Assembly: GCF_900167125.1 (NCBI RefSeq)
Contig: NZ_FUYC01000005.1
Location: forward strand, 1 to 64,000
From: Paucidesulfovibrio gracilis DSM 16080
Lineage (GTDB): Bacteria > Desulfobacterota > Desulfovibrionia > Desulfovibrionales > Desulfovibrionaceae
Reading direction: 5' to 3'
Length of the DNA stretch: 64,000 nucleotides
Positions 33,811-42,861 of this stretch are shown here, one piece after another. The translations under genes and the position numbers were made by a program. Numbering within the stretch: position 1 is the stretch's first letter; every line of letters begins with the position of its first letter. A model generated the notes under the pieces. The model saw only the letters and a program-made list of their open reading frames with translations, searched no databases and was not told where the DNA came from.

Positions 33811-34779
33811 TCATGCAGGGGCCGGTCCGTAGATGTGGGCCGTAAAGCGGACATACCAGGCTGCCGCCTGTACTTGTACCACGTAGGCCAGGGCGATGAC
33901 CAGGGCTGCTCCGGATCCCTGCTCGCCAAACGCATTGATGGCAATGGCCAGGGCAATGGAAAGGTTGCGCATCACGGTGCCGTAAACCAGGGCGATGCCG
34001 TCGCCGCGGGGCAGCAGCGTCTTGGCCAGCAGCGTACTGAGCAGAAAGTTCACGGCATAGAGCAGCACCAACGGCACCAAAATGGCGGGCAGCATTTCCG
34101 GGGCCGCGGCAATGGCCCGGGCCTTGAGCGCCATGGCGATGAACACAATGCCGAGCACGCCCAACGTGGAGAGCACCGGGAACTTGGGGGCGATCTTCTT
34201 GCGAAAGCACTCCCGGCCATAGCGCCGGATCATCCAATGCCGCACAGCCTGCCCCGCCACCAGAGGCAAAAATACAATCAAGCCGATCTGCGTGGCCACG
34301 GCCATCATATTCACTTCCAGAGCGGCTCCCAAAAACGACTTCACGTACAGCGGCGTGAGTAGGGATCCCAGGGTCAGGCCGAGCACGGTCATCTTCACGG
34401 CAGCGGCCACGTTGCCCCGCGCAAGCCCTGTCCAGGAAATGGTCATGCCGCTGGTAGGCACCAGACCGGCCAGAAGCAGCCCCAAGGCCATGGCGGGCGC
34501 ATCATGAAAGAAAAACATCCCCAGGCCGAACGCCAGCAGGGGAATGATCCCGAAGTTCACGGCCTGCGCCAGGGTCTGGGCCTTGATATCGCCGCCCTCA
34601 AACACCCGCCGGGCGTCCAGGGTGACCATCATGGGGAACACCATGAGAAAGGTAAACGGCGCAATGAGTGCCTTGAGCGGGGCCGCATTCACCATCAGCC
34701 CGTACAAAAAACCCAAGATCAACAAGGCCGGAATGGCCAAAGTAAGATTCCGCGTAATAGCGGCAAGAGTTTTCCACAT
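33811..34779 (-). CDS. SBF/ACR3-type carrier (bile acid:sodium symporter fold)
   Basis: This 322-residue protein has about ten membrane helices. Features resemble the ACR3 arsenite exporter and SBF groups: PMMVTLDARRVFE, LVPTSGMTISWTGLARGN (a conserved crossing region) and a late YGTVMRNLSIALAIAIN. The Cys typical of ACR3 helix 4 is not seen, so arsenite may not be the substrate. GGAGGGAC precedes ATG 34779. A divergent FNR-family regulator 94 bases away, with a TTGAC-N4-GTCAA site between, probably controls it. Confidence 0.8.
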   Translation of the reverse strand: MWKTLAAITRNLTLAIPALLILGFLYGLMVNAAPLKALIAPFTFLMVFPMMVTLDARRVFEGGDIKAQTLAQAVNFGIIPLLAFGLGMFFFHDAPAMALGLLLAGLVPTSGMTISWTGLARGNVAAAVKMTVLGLTLGSLLTPLYVKSFLGAALEVNMMAVATQIGLIVFLPLVAGQAVRHWMIRRYGRECFRKKIAPKFPVLSTLGVLGIVFIAMALKARAIAAAPEMLPAILVPLVLLYAVNFLLSTLLAKTLLPRGDGIALVYGTVMRNLSIALAIAINAFGEQGSGAALVIALAYVVQVQAAAWYVRFTAHIYGPAPA

Positions 34780-34839
34780 AATTGTCCCTCCGGGGTTGGG
34801 ATGTTCGGTGTAGAATGCCCGAATCAAGCGCCCGAGGCA

Positions 34840-34853
34840 TTGACATGCGTCAA
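34840..34853. promoter_or_regulatory. FNR-type operator between carrier and regulator genes
   Basis: TTGACATGCGTCAA is a perfect 5-bp palindrome with a 4-base centre, one base per arm away from the FNR consensus TTGAT-N4-ATCAA. It is 20 bases before the regulator ATG and 60 bases before the carrier ATG. Confidence 0.55.
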
Positions 34854-34873
34854 CGCTCGGGAAACAATTCGTC

Positions 34874-35539
34874 ATGCCGCACAACGAACCGCTCACCAGT
34901 TTGGGAATCTTTCAGGGACTGCCCGAAAACCGACGCAGAGAATTGGTTGCCAAGGGCCAGGTCCGACATGTCGCCGCAGGGGAACGCATTGCCGAACGCG
35001 GCCAGGAGGTGGACGCGTTTTTCGCCGTGCTGGAGGGGCAGATCAAGCTCTCCCGCAGCTCCCTGGAAGGGAAAGAACAGACCATCTATGTTTTTGGACC
35101 GGGGGAACCCTTTTGTCTTTGCGGCGTGTTTGACACGGGCGCGTTTCTGGCCGACGCCGTGGCCCTGAGCCAGGGGCGGATTTTGATTCTCCAGCGCAAG
35201 GCCTTTGATGAAGCGGCCGAAGCGCATCCCGTGCTCCTGCGCAACATGGTGCGGTTGCTTTCCGGTCGGCTCCGTGCGGCCCTGGAGTTGGTGGAATCCC
35301 TGGCTCTACGCGAAATTCCCCAACGCGTGGCCGCGTATCTGCGCCACTTGCCCGTGGAAAACGACGAAGTCCGCCTGGGCATGACCCACCGCGAGTTGGC
35401 CAAGATCGTCGGTGCCACGCCGGAAACGCTTTCCCGAGCGCTTCGCCGCTTGGACCGGGAAGGAATGATCCGAGTCACGGAAGGACGCATCCGCATTCTG
35501 GATGCCGAGGCATTGGCTCGCCGCGCAGATCAGGGCTGA
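34874..35539 (+). CDS. Crp/Fnr-family transcriptional regulator
   Basis: This 221-residue protein has a cyclic-nucleotide-type sensor domain (about 10-125), a dimer helix (about 128-150) and a winged helix-turn-helix. The recognition helix contains PETLSRALRRL, an ExxSR pattern used by FNR-type proteins to read TTGAT-like half-sites. The site at 34840-34853 fits that. There is no N-terminal four-Cys set for an oxygen-labile cluster; only C80 and C82 (FCLCG). So the signal is unknown. It probably controls the divergent carrier. Its stop codon lies in a 10-bp tandem repeat. Confidence 0.92.
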   Translation: MPHNEPLTSLGIFQGLPENRRRELVAKGQVRHVAAGERIAERGQEVDAFFAVLEGQIKLSRSSLEGKEQTIYVFGPGEPFCLCGVFDTGAFLADAVALSQGRILILQRKAFDEAAEAHPVLLRNMVRLLSGRLRAALELVESLALREIPQRVAAYLRHLPVENDEVRLGMTHRELAKIVGATPETLSRALRRLDREGMIRVTEGRIRILDAEALARRADQG

Positions 35540-35567
35540 TCAGGGCTGAACAGGGCTGACCAGGGCG
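35528..35567 (+). repeat. Four tandem copies of a 10-bp unit across a stop codon
   Basis: The unit GATCAGGGCT is repeated four times (35528-35537, 35538-35547, 35548-35557, 35558-35567), with small changes in the third and fourth. The regulator's stop codon (35537-35539) lies in it. Because 10 is not a multiple of three, a change in copy number would shift the reading frame only downstream of the stop, or extend the tail if the stop were altered. Confidence 0.8.
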
Positions 35568-35604
35568 AATCCTGACGGCGCGTTCCCCCGGTTCGGACAA
35601 CGCA

Positions 35605-35632
35605 AAAGGCGGAACCCGGAGGCTCCGCCTTT
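35605..35632. terminator. Terminator between regulator and VPLPA-CTERM gene
   Basis: AAAGGCGGA (35605-35613) and TCCGCCTTT (35624-35632) form a 9-bp stem between converging genes ending at 35539 and 35658, with A/T on both outer sides. Confidence 0.75.
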
Positions 35633-35657
35633 CATACTTCCGTACAAACAACAATCC

Positions 35658-36323
35658 TCAGGAACGGCGACGCCACCGGCCCATGCCGAGCAGCCCTGCC
35701 AGCCCCGCGCCAAACATCCACACCGCCGCAGGCAACGGCGTGGGTGTGGTCAGGCTCAAGCGCACGAACATGCTCTCCTGTCCTGTGGGACCGGGATACT
35801 CGTCCAGCCCGATCCAGCGGGCCGAGTCGGAAATCCCCGCAACGCCGCTATTGCCGTTTCCTTTGAACCAGATGCTATTTCCGGATTCGCCGGTGAGCCA
35901 TGCGCCGCTGTTCAGGGCGTATTCCGTGGCCGCCCCCCAGGTGCCGGGTGTGCCGCCATTGTTGTTGGCCACTTCCCAAATCGAGGAGGTTTCAACGGTT
36001 CCCCAGGCATTGGAAATTTCCGCCAGGAACGCCATGGGGTTGTCATCGGCGCCCACGGCCCCGGTATTGTCCACCTGCCAGACGAACTGGTAGGTCGATC
36101 CCACGGCCATATCAAAACTCAGGCTCTGCGGCGTGGTCCAGTCTCCGGAACTCCCTTCATCCACGAAGCCGGGCACGCTTTGCAGCACGCCGCCGTCCAC
36201 GGAGTAGGAAAAATTCCTCAGACTGTTGTCAGCTGTATAGGTAATATTGAACGGCACTGCCAATGTCGTGGTAGTCATCGTCAACAAAAAAGCGATGGTC
36301 AAAAACAGGATGTGGCGTTTCAT
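35658..36323 (-). CDS. VPLPA-CTERM (PEP-CTERM-type) secreted protein
   Basis: This 221-residue protein has an N-terminal signal peptide (about 1-23) and a Ser/Gly/Asn-rich beta-type body. The C-terminal sorting signal has PLPA, a hydrophobic helix with AGLAGLLGMG and the basic end RWRRRS. This is the VPLPA variant of PEP-CTERM, recognised by exosortase and usually linked with exopolysaccharide export. No exosortase is in the window. The body resembles no enzyme I know. ATG 36323 was chosen over an upstream ATG because the signal peptide starts there. Confidence 0.88.
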   Translation of the reverse strand: MKRHILFLTIAFLLTMTTTTLAVPFNITYTADNSLRNFSYSVDGGVLQSVPGFVDEGSSGDWTTPQSLSFDMAVGSTYQFVWQVDNTGAVGADDNPMAFLAEISNAWGTVETSSIWEVANNNGGTPGTWGAATEYALNSGAWLTGESGNSIWFKGNGNSGVAGISDSARWIGLDEYPGPTGQESMFVRLSLTTPTPLPAAVWMFGAGLAGLLGMGRWRRRS

Positions 36324-36453
36324 GCGGATTCCCCCCAATATACCGGATAGTCTTTCAAGAGCGTACAGCATACCGGGAATCAGAGTATGCGCAAGCCTTC
36401 CCGAAAAAAGAGGGGATTCTCCCGGGAAAACCGGGAAACAAAATCACCGCTGA

Positions 36454-37935
36454 TCAATCCTCTTTCAAATCCATAGTGGCGCGCACCAGCCGGTTACGGC
36501 CCTGACGCTTGGCCGCGTAGAGCGCCTTATCCGCCCAGACGAACAATTCCGAAGCATTCTTAATGAGCGGCGAACCGGGCAGGGATTCGGGAACCGTGGC
36601 CGCCCCCAGGCTCACGGTCATGGGGATATTCTGGTCACCATGTTGCACCGGCGCATGGCCCACGGCCTCACGGATGCGCTCCCCCACAGCTGCGGCGCTG
36701 GCGGAATCCGTGCCGGGCAGGAGTACGGCGAATTCCTCGCCGCCGATGCGCGCAAGAACATCCCCCTCCCGCAGGCTTTCCCGACAAAATGTCGCAAATT
36801 GGTGCAGCATGGCGTCGCCCACCTGATGCCCCCAGGTGTCGTTTATGCCCTTGAAATGATCCAGGTCCATCAAGAGAAGGGACAGAGGATCATTCGAGGT
36901 CATGGCCTGATCAAAAAGATCCTGAATCTCCCGCATGAAGGTACGTCGATTGGCCGCGCCGGTGAGGGCGTCCGTCACGGCTTCCCGTTGCAACTTGTGT
37001 TCGGTGCGCTTGCGGTGCCGGATGTCCACGGCAATGCCGGACAACTCCACCGGGCGACCTTCCCCGTCCAGGGTCAGTTCGCCGATAAGCTCCACCCATA
37101 TGAAGCTGCCATCCTTGGCGCGCACGCGCACATCGCGCCGCAACCGCGTGGCCCCGTTCCCCAAACCAAAGCGCAACTCCTGAAGCAACCCGCGGCGATC
37201 CTGCGGATGCACCATGCGCAACGCCCCGAGCATGGAAAAATAACGTCCCTCCTCGGGGATGTCCCATCGGCCCGCCAGATTGCCCGCAAACCACAGCCGT
37301 CCGCGCCGCCAATCCAAGGCCCAGGTGGCGCTGTCCGTCAATCCTTGCAGGATATGAAACTGCCGCACACGCGCACTGAGCCTGTTTCGGGCAATGGCCC
37401 CGGCGATCAGCCCCGCAGCAGTGCGCAAGAGCGCCATTTCCGTTTCGGACCAGGAGTATTCCCGCTCGCAGTCGTCGAACCCCAAAACCCCCCACCACTC
37501 GCCGTCCACCATGATGGGCAGGGTAAGCATGGATAGGATTTTTTGCCGGGCCAAATTGCCGTGCAGCCAGGTTCCCTCGGGGAGCTGATTCACCATTACG
37601 GCCTGAACTTCGCCGCGCAATCGGCTTTGCACCAGGGTTTCGTACTCGGGATTGTCCCGAAAACTGCGGAACATGCTGAACATGGGCATGCCGATCTGCA
37701 CATGGCGCGGTGCCGCTGCCCACTCAAAGACATAATCCTGGAGCACGTATTCGTCGGTAAGTTCGATTTTCTGAAAAATCCACACCCGACTCACCCCCGT
37801 GACCTTCCCCAGGCCGGCAAGCAGGGTGTTCACCCCGTCTGGCCAGCCATCGGCATGGGACAGTTCTTCGGCTCCGCCAGCCACTGCCATGAGCAGGTCT
37901 GCGGAGGAAATGCGTCGGTAGGTTCCGTTCGCCAT
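36454..37935 (-). CDS. Diguanylate cyclase with GAF and PAS domains
   Basis: This 493-residue cytoplasmic protein has a GAF domain (about 15-180), a PAS domain with its C-terminal motif (about 200-315) and a GGDEF domain (about 330-490). The active site is GGEEF in RIGGEEFAVLLPG, so it should make cyclic di-GMP. An inhibitory site is intact: REGD five residues before GGEEF. Substrate residues are in LMDLDHFKGINDTWGH. The GAF domain probably senses a small molecule or redox state. CTGGAAGTGG precedes ATG 37935. It stands alone. Confidence 0.93.
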   Translation of the reverse strand: MANGTYRRISSADLLMAVAGGAEELSHADGWPDGVNTLLAGLGKVTGVSRVWIFQKIELTDEYVLQDYVFEWAAAPRHVQIGMPMFSMFRSFRDNPEYETLVQSRLRGEVQAVMVNQLPEGTWLHGNLARQKILSMLTLPIMVDGEWWGVLGFDDCEREYSWSETEMALLRTAAGLIAGAIARNRLSARVRQFHILQGLTDSATWALDWRRGRLWFAGNLAGRWDIPEEGRYFSMLGALRMVHPQDRRGLLQELRFGLGNGATRLRRDVRVRAKDGSFIWVELIGELTLDGEGRPVELSGIAVDIRHRKRTEHKLQREAVTDALTGAANRRTFMREIQDLFDQAMTSNDPLSLLLMDLDHFKGINDTWGHQVGDAMLHQFATFCRESLREGDVLARIGGEEFAVLLPGTDSASAAAVGERIREAVGHAPVQHGDQNIPMTVSLGAATVPESLPGSPLIKNASELFVWADKALYAAKRQGRNRLVRATMDLKED

Positions 37936-38044
37936 TCCACTTCCAGGTGTATAGCAGGGTATCTATATCTCAAGAATAGCCCGTGAACCGGACAAAGGTC
38001 AATTTGAAATGTCTTTCGTCAAGAAATAAGGGAGGAAAGATTCG

Positions 38045-38989
38045 TCAGAACAACAAATCCTCATACTGCAATATACAGCTGACAACCTGGCCAGGCTCCA
38101 GATAGCGCGGTTGGAATCCAAGGCCCACCAGCCAGGGCAGTTGGTTCGCGTGCGCCGCGCAGTCCAGTGGGAGCCGCACAAAAACATTGGGAAGGTTTGC
38201 ATCCAGACCGGAGCGGACCGCTTCCCGCATCCCGGTCCCCGGCTCCCCGGAGAGGCCCGACAAAACCGTGACCCGGCCTATTTCCTGTTCCGCAATGCAG
38301 CCCCAGCCCACGGCAGAATCCGCCGGGTTCGGCCAATCCCGCAGGTCGTCCGGCTCGGCCGCGTCTTCCCGGGAACCAGGGACAACCATGTTCAGATCGC
38401 ACCGCCACCCGGTCTGCTCCAAAAAATGCTCCATGAAATGTTCCAGCACCGGATGGCACCACGCTTCCGGCAATGGATCAAGGCAAGGCCGCCAATAGCG
38501 GATCGTGCGCTCGGTGCGCCCTTGGTGCGGCGACTGCCAGGGCAACACAGCCAGCCGTTGCAGCAGAGCAAATTCCACTTCGGGACCGGCCGGATGGGTT
38601 CGGGCCAGTCCCACGCCAAGGGAACGCAGTTCGCTCGTAAGCGCCTGAAGCAGCAGCTCCCCGCAATCCTGGACCATGTTGCGATCAAGCCCCGGACACA
38701 AAGGACCACAGCACTCCGCCACGTTGTTGGCATCCACGGTCCACGTCACAACGCCGCACGGCCTGCCCTGCAACATGGCCACAAGCCATTGCGGTTCCGG
38801 CCGTGACCGGTCGCCGGAAGGACGCATCAGCCGCAGCAACGGTGCATGGCCGGACCCGGCGGAACAAACGGACTCCAGCAACGGCAGGCACTCCCGGAAC
38901 GTGGGAAAACGCACCACGTCAATGCCGGACACCCCAATGCCGTCCAATTCTTTTCCAGCGTTTACAGGCGATTCCGGGTGATTGGTCAT
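38045..38989 (-). CDS. Unknown protein at the end of a partner-switching operon (GNAT-like?)
   Basis: This 314-residue protein matches no family I can name with confidence. Its central region (about 60-140) has a strand-helix layout reminiscent of GNAT folds, with WLVAMLQGRPCGVVTWT and a long amphipathic helix around LLLQALTSELRSLG. It is rich in Cys (about ten) and Trp. It follows the anti-sigma-type kinase gene by seven bases and is therefore part of that operon. Related kinases can be paired with GNAT-like domains, which supports the tentative label. ATG 38989 is within the operon spacing. Confidence 0.7.
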   Translation of the reverse strand: MTNHPESPVNAGKELDGIGVSGIDVVRFPTFRECLPLLESVCSAGSGHAPLLRLMRPSGDRSRPEPQWLVAMLQGRPCGVVTWTVDANNVAECCGPLCPGLDRNMVQDCGELLLQALTSELRSLGVGLARTHPAGPEVEFALLQRLAVLPWQSPHQGRTERTIRYWRPCLDPLPEAWCHPVLEHFMEHFLEQTGWRCDLNMVVPGSREDAAEPDDLRDWPNPADSAVGWGCIAEQEIGRVTVLSGLSGEPGTGMREAVRSGLDANLPNVFVRLPLDCAAHANQLPWLVGLGFQPRYLEPGQVVSCILQYEDLLF

Positions 38990-38996
38990 GACGCGC

Positions 38997-39437
38997 CTAG
39001 AGGTCAAAGCAGGCCGTGAGCACATTGGCTCCCTGCTGCCGCGCATACTGGAGATGATCGGCCATTTCCACAGCCAGGAGAATTCCCAGCCCCCCAACGG
39101 GCCGTTCTTCCACTCCCAGAGCCACGTCCGGAGCCTCGCGCTGCAATGGATCAAAAGGAACGCCCCAATCCCGAACGCATACGCAAAACCGTTGTTTTCC
39201 GTCGGTCCCCGGCTCACGCAGACACGTCACTTCCACCAGCCCCTCGTGCGGTGCGCCGGGAGCCTGCGGCACGGCGTAGGCATAATGGCACACGTTCACC
39301 AGCAGTTCTTCAAGCACGAGCCGCAGACGCCCGCCCAATTCGCCGGGGGCGCCCAGCCGTTCGAACTGCCCGGCCGCGAAATCCAGCAGGGGTTCCAGGT
39401 TGTCCAGCTTCGCCTCAAGGCGCAACGCGTCCGCCAT
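38997..39437 (-). CDS. Anti-sigma-type serine kinase (RsbW/SpoIIAB-like ATPase)
   Basis: This 146-residue protein is a small HATPase-type kinase. The N box is LVLEELLVNVCHYAY, with the conserved Glu and Asn. VRDWGVPFDP is the G1 box, and GVEERPVGGLGILLA is the G2 region. In partner-switching systems it binds a target and phosphorylates the STAS antagonist encoded just upstream. There is no sigma factor gene nearby, so the target may be the unknown protein that follows. It starts five bases after the STAS gene. Confidence 0.88.
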   Translation of the reverse strand: MADALRLEAKLDNLEPLLDFAAGQFERLGAPGELGGRLRLVLEELLVNVCHYAYAVPQAPGAPHEGLVEVTCLREPGTDGKQRFCVCVRDWGVPFDPLQREAPDVALGVEERPVGGLGILLAVEMADHLQYARQQGANVLTACFDL

Positions 39438-39442
39438 GCGCG

Positions 39443-39772
39443 TTAGTCCTGCGCCGCTTCCTGGGCGGAATCAAACAGCTTGAACATGGCGGCAAAGCCT
39501 GAAACCGTAAACACGTCGCGCACCATGCCGTTGAGTCCGCAAAAACGAATCTCCCCGTTCACGCCGCGCAACTTCTTGGCCGAGGAAAGAATGCTCCGCA
39601 ACCCGGCCGAGCTGATGTATTCCACGCCGGAAAGGTCGGCCACCACATGGGTCTTGCCCTGGTCCATGATCTCGGTGCAGGCTTTTTCAAAATCCCCGGC
39701 CGTGACCGCGTCCATCCGTCCGCTCACGGCCAGCAACACATATTCTCCAACGGTTCCGGTCGTCCACTCCAT
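39443..39772 (-). CDS. Anti-anti-sigma-type STAS protein
   Basis: This 109-residue protein is a single STAS domain with DLSGVEYISSAGLRS at about 47-60. S55 (second Ser) is the likely phosphorylation site, matching the Ser of SpoIIAA. Phosphorylated by the kinase gene product and dephosphorylated by the SpoIIE-type phosphatase upstream, it would switch partners. AAGGAG precedes ATG 39772. Confidence 0.92.
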   Translation of the reverse strand: MEWTTGTVGEYVLLAVSGRMDAVTAGDFEKACTEIMDQGKTHVVADLSGVEYISSAGLRSILSSAKKLRGVNGEIRFCGLNGMVRDVFTVSGFAAMFKLFDSAQEAAQD

Positions 39773-39904
39773 TTGTTTCGCTCCTTGTTCAACGGAAGGC
39801 CGCGCCATCCGTTGTTGTTGCCTGGGGCATGCTCCCCCCGCCCGAATACGGGAGAAGCGGGTTCACCGGGTACTGTCCTGCCGGGCATGCCCGGACCAGA
39901 CGCA

Positions 39905-41848
39905 TCAGCGCCCGGACCCCTTATACTGCAATGCCAGCATGGTGATGTCGTCGGACTGGCTGGCGCCTCCCGTAAAATGCTTGATGGCCAGGTCCACTTC
40001 AGCCACCACGCGCTGCACACCGGTATCCTCCATGGAAGCGAGCAGTTCGCGAAGCCGCTCCTCACTGAACAGCCCCTGGTCATGGTCCATGGCTTCGGTG
40101 ACTCCGTCGGTGTAGAGGAACAACACATCCCCGGCCCGCAGGGTCATGCTTCGTTCGGTGTAGGTCATGCCGGGCATGGCTCCGGCCATAGGCTCGTTCA
40201 TCGGCGGCACCAGACGCGCCCGCCGATCCCGAAGCAGCATGGGCGGATTGTGGCCTGCATTGGCGTAGCGCACCTCGCCCGTATCAATGTCCAAAATGCC
40301 GAGAAACAGGGTCACGAACATGCAGGAATCGTTTTCCTCGGCCAGATCGTTATTGACCTTTTCCAAAATATCCGCCGGTCCGCCGCTTCGGGGAGCCACC
40401 GCCTTGAGCAGGGTCTTGGTCACGGCCATAAAAAAGGCCGCAGGCACGCCCTTGTCCGAAACATCGCCCACCAAAAAACAAAAATGCCGGTCGTCGATGA
40501 AAAAGAAATCGTACAGGTCGCCGCCCACGGCCTTGGCCGGTTCAATGGAAGCGAATACGTCGAATTCCTCATGTTCGGGAAATGCCGGAAACAGCTTGGG
40601 CAAAATGCCCATCTGGATGTCACGGGCAATGCGCAGCTCAGACTCGATACGTTCTTTTTGCGCCGTGGTTTCCCGCAATTCCCGCATATGCTGGCGCAGG
40701 CTTCCGCGCATGTGGTCAAAGGCCTCGGCCAGTTCGCCCACCTCGTCGCGCCGTGCCGGAGGCGGCACCGCCGCATCCAGATTGCCCCCCGCTATTTCCC
40801 GGGCCGCAGCGGAAAGCCGGCGCAAGGGCCGGGTGACTCCTCCTGCCGCCCAGAGCACGGCCCCTGCCAGCAGCAGAAAGCCCAGTGCCCCCATGAGCAA
40901 AAGATTGCGCGAAAGCGTGGTGGCCTTCTGCAATACCTCATCCCTGGGGAAAAGCATGCCCAGGGACCAGCCGCCCACATGCAGGGGCGTATAAAACAAA
41001 AAACTCTCCACCCCGCCCTTGACGCTGACCCGCTCCAGAAACGCGGTACCGCCTTCGGTCATGTCCCGCCCCACGTTCCACAATTCCGTGTCTCCCCGCT
41101 CCTCAGCCAGGGAAAAAATGGTGTGGTTGAGCATCAAAGCCTTCAGCGGATGGTGGATAAACGTGCCGTTGCGCGAAATGAGAAAGGTGTACCCCGTGTC
41201 ATAGAGCTTGGTTCCCCGGGCCATGCGCTGCATCCAGGACAAGGGGATGTCTGCGGTGACCACCCCGGCAAAACGACGCTGACCGTGATGCAGACGGTAA
41301 AACGGCGCGGCATAGGTGGTCATCATTACGCCGCCGCCCCCGCTGTCAAAGTACGGCTCGGTCCAGACCGGACCGTTCAATTCCCGCGGGAGCTGATACC
41401 AATCCTTGTAAAAATACCGATAATCCGGCCCGCCAAGCTCGGTGACCCGGACCCCGTTGTCGGTGCGGTGGCAATAGGGCGCAAAAAAGAGGCGGTCCTG
41501 ATCCATCCCGAACGGCTCGAACGCAATGGCCATGGCAAAGATGTCATCATTGCTCTGCACCACGCGCTGGGCCAGGGACGTGACCTCTCCGCTGGTGAGG
41601 GAGGCGTCCTCCAGAGCCAGGGCGATGTTGCGCACCACCTGCTCCACTGGCCGCAACTGGGCCGCAATGTGGTTAGCCACCTCGCGCCCGAGGGTCCGGC
41701 TGTTTTCCTCGGCCTGCTCCACGATGATCGCACGCGAAGCCATGTAGTTGTAGGCCAGGGCCGCGCCAAAAAGCAACGCGCAGACTCCCAATACGATCAT
41801 GGCCAGCCGGACGGCCAGACTGTGATGATCCAGACGTTTAGCGGGCAT
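39905..41848 (-). CDS. Membrane SpoIIE-type serine phosphatase with dCache sensor and HAMP
   Basis: This 647-residue protein has a membrane helix (about 14-35), a large periplasmic sensor of dCache type (about 40-315), a second helix (about 320-340) and a HAMP segment. The PP2C/SpoIIE phosphatase domain (about 410-647) carries the metal-binding residues in GGDLYDFFFI, VGDVSDKG and SDDITML. The dCache part contains FEPFGMDQDRLFFAPYC and RFAGVVTADIPLSWM, as in cache domains that bind amino acids or carboxylates. It should dephosphorylate the STAS protein on an external signal. ATG 41848 has AAGGGA; it overlaps the binding protein gene by 11 bases. Confidence 0.93.
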   Translation of the reverse strand: MPAKRLDHHSLAVRLAMIVLGVCALLFGAALAYNYMASRAIIVEQAEENSRTLGREVANHIAAQLRPVEQVVRNIALALEDASLTSGEVTSLAQRVVQSNDDIFAMAIAFEPFGMDQDRLFFAPYCHRTDNGVRVTELGGPDYRYFYKDWYQLPRELNGPVWTEPYFDSGGGGVMMTTYAAPFYRLHHGQRRFAGVVTADIPLSWMQRMARGTKLYDTGYTFLISRNGTFIHHPLKALMLNHTIFSLAEERGDTELWNVGRDMTEGGTAFLERVSVKGGVESFLFYTPLHVGGWSLGMLFPRDEVLQKATTLSRNLLLMGALGFLLLAGAVLWAAGGVTRPLRRLSAAAREIAGGNLDAAVPPPARRDEVGELAEAFDHMRGSLRQHMRELRETTAQKERIESELRIARDIQMGILPKLFPAFPEHEEFDVFASIEPAKAVGGDLYDFFFIDDRHFCFLVGDVSDKGVPAAFFMAVTKTLLKAVAPRSGGPADILEKVNNDLAEENDSCMFVTLFLGILDIDTGEVRYANAGHNPPMLLRDRRARLVPPMNEPMAGAMPGMTYTERSMTLRAGDVLFLYTDGVTEAMDHDQGLFSEERLRELLASMEDTGVQRVVAEVDLAIKHFTGGASQSDDITMLALQYKGSGR

Positions 41849-42857
41849 GGTCCGGTCCCTTGTAAAAATGCTCATACTGCGGCAAACGCCGGATCACCCC
41901 GGCTTCCAGGAGCTGCCCGGCCACCCGGCGGAACGTTGCGGGATTGAGCGACGGGTCCACCCGGGTCTCGCCCTTCGGGAGGATCACATCGCGCATACGC
42001 CGCAGCATCCAGCGCTGATGCACCCGCGTGACAGGCAATCCGGCCTCCCGCATGTGTTCCACGATAACGTCAAGGGTTTCCTCTTCGTGGGCAAAGGCGT
42101 ATTCCCAGCCTTCCCGCGTGGCGTCCACCACGGCGAGCGCCACCTCGGGACGCTGCTCTGCTGTGGAGCGCAGGCAGTAGACGCCATCCTCGGGAAAATC
42201 ATACTCGGTATCCCGGAAAAAGATGGGTTGCAGTTCCTCCTCCCGCAATCCAGCGGAAAGCAGGGTATGGTATTCATTATACCACATGACCGTGGTGGCA
42301 TGGACCGCACCGCGCAAAAACAGGTCCATGGACGACCCCAGCGGCACGATCTCAGGGCGCACGCCCAAGCTGCGAAACAGGGCGCGGGGCTGGATTTGAA
42401 ATTCGTTGGCCCACATGGAAACCTTGCGGCCGTGCAGGTCCGCTGCGGTGCGGATGCCCTGGCCCCGGCGCGCCACCAGCATCAGGGCCGAATGCCGCAC
42501 GAACTGGCCCACGTTGACCAGAGGCATGCCCGAATCCCAGCGTTCCAACGCCGTGGAAAGAAACATGGTACAAAAATCCGTGTCCCGGGAATCCAGCCAG
42601 TCCGAGGCCACCCGGTCCGGCCCGCCGGGAATCAGGCGCATGTCCAGCCCGCGTTGTTCGTACATGCCCTTCTTCTCGGCCATGTAAAAACCGGCGAATT
42701 GGGCCTGCGGCGACCATTGCAGCATCAGGGAAACCCGTTCAAGCCGCTTTTGCCCGGCCCGGGCAGGAACATACGACAGGCAAACAGCCGCCGTCAGAAT
42801 CAGCAGCCAGGCCGGGACCATCCAAACAGACGCGGTGCCGTGCGGTCTGCCTTGCAT
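41838..42857 (-). CDS. NMT1/THI5-like periplasmic binding protein
   Basis: This 339-residue protein has a signal peptide (about 1-34) and a type II binding fold of the NMT1 group: LQWSPQAQFAGFYMAEKKGM near the mature start, DFCTMFLSTALERW, and ADLHGRKVSMW. NMT1-type proteins bind pyrimidine or aromatic/sulfonate-like ligands for ABC transport. Here no permease or ATPase is near and the gene overlaps the membrane phosphatase gene, so it is more likely a sensor input than a transport component. GGAGGTAAGGGA precedes ATG 42857, four bases after the rhodanese stop. Confidence 0.9.
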   Translation of the reverse strand: MQGRPHGTASVWMVPAWLLILTAAVCLSYVPARAGQKRLERVSLMLQWSPQAQFAGFYMAEKKGMYEQRGLDMRLIPGGPDRVASDWLDSRDTDFCTMFLSTALERWDSGMPLVNVGQFVRHSALMLVARRGQGIRTAADLHGRKVSMWANEFQIQPRALFRSLGVRPEIVPLGSSMDLFLRGAVHATTVMWYNEYHTLLSAGLREEELQPIFFRDTEYDFPEDGVYCLRSTAEQRPEVALAVVDATREGWEYAFAHEEETLDVIVEHMREAGLPVTRVHQRWMLRRMRDVILPKGETRVDPSLNPATFRRVAGQLLEAGVIRRLPQYEHFYKGPDHAR

Positions 42858-42861
42858 TCCC

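Noticed and set aside
33811-34779. Naming the carrier as an arsenite exporter
   Set aside because: The ACR3-type Cys is not seen and no arsR, arsC or other arsenic gene is adjacent. The ArsA-type ATPase lies 9 kb away with unrelated partners.
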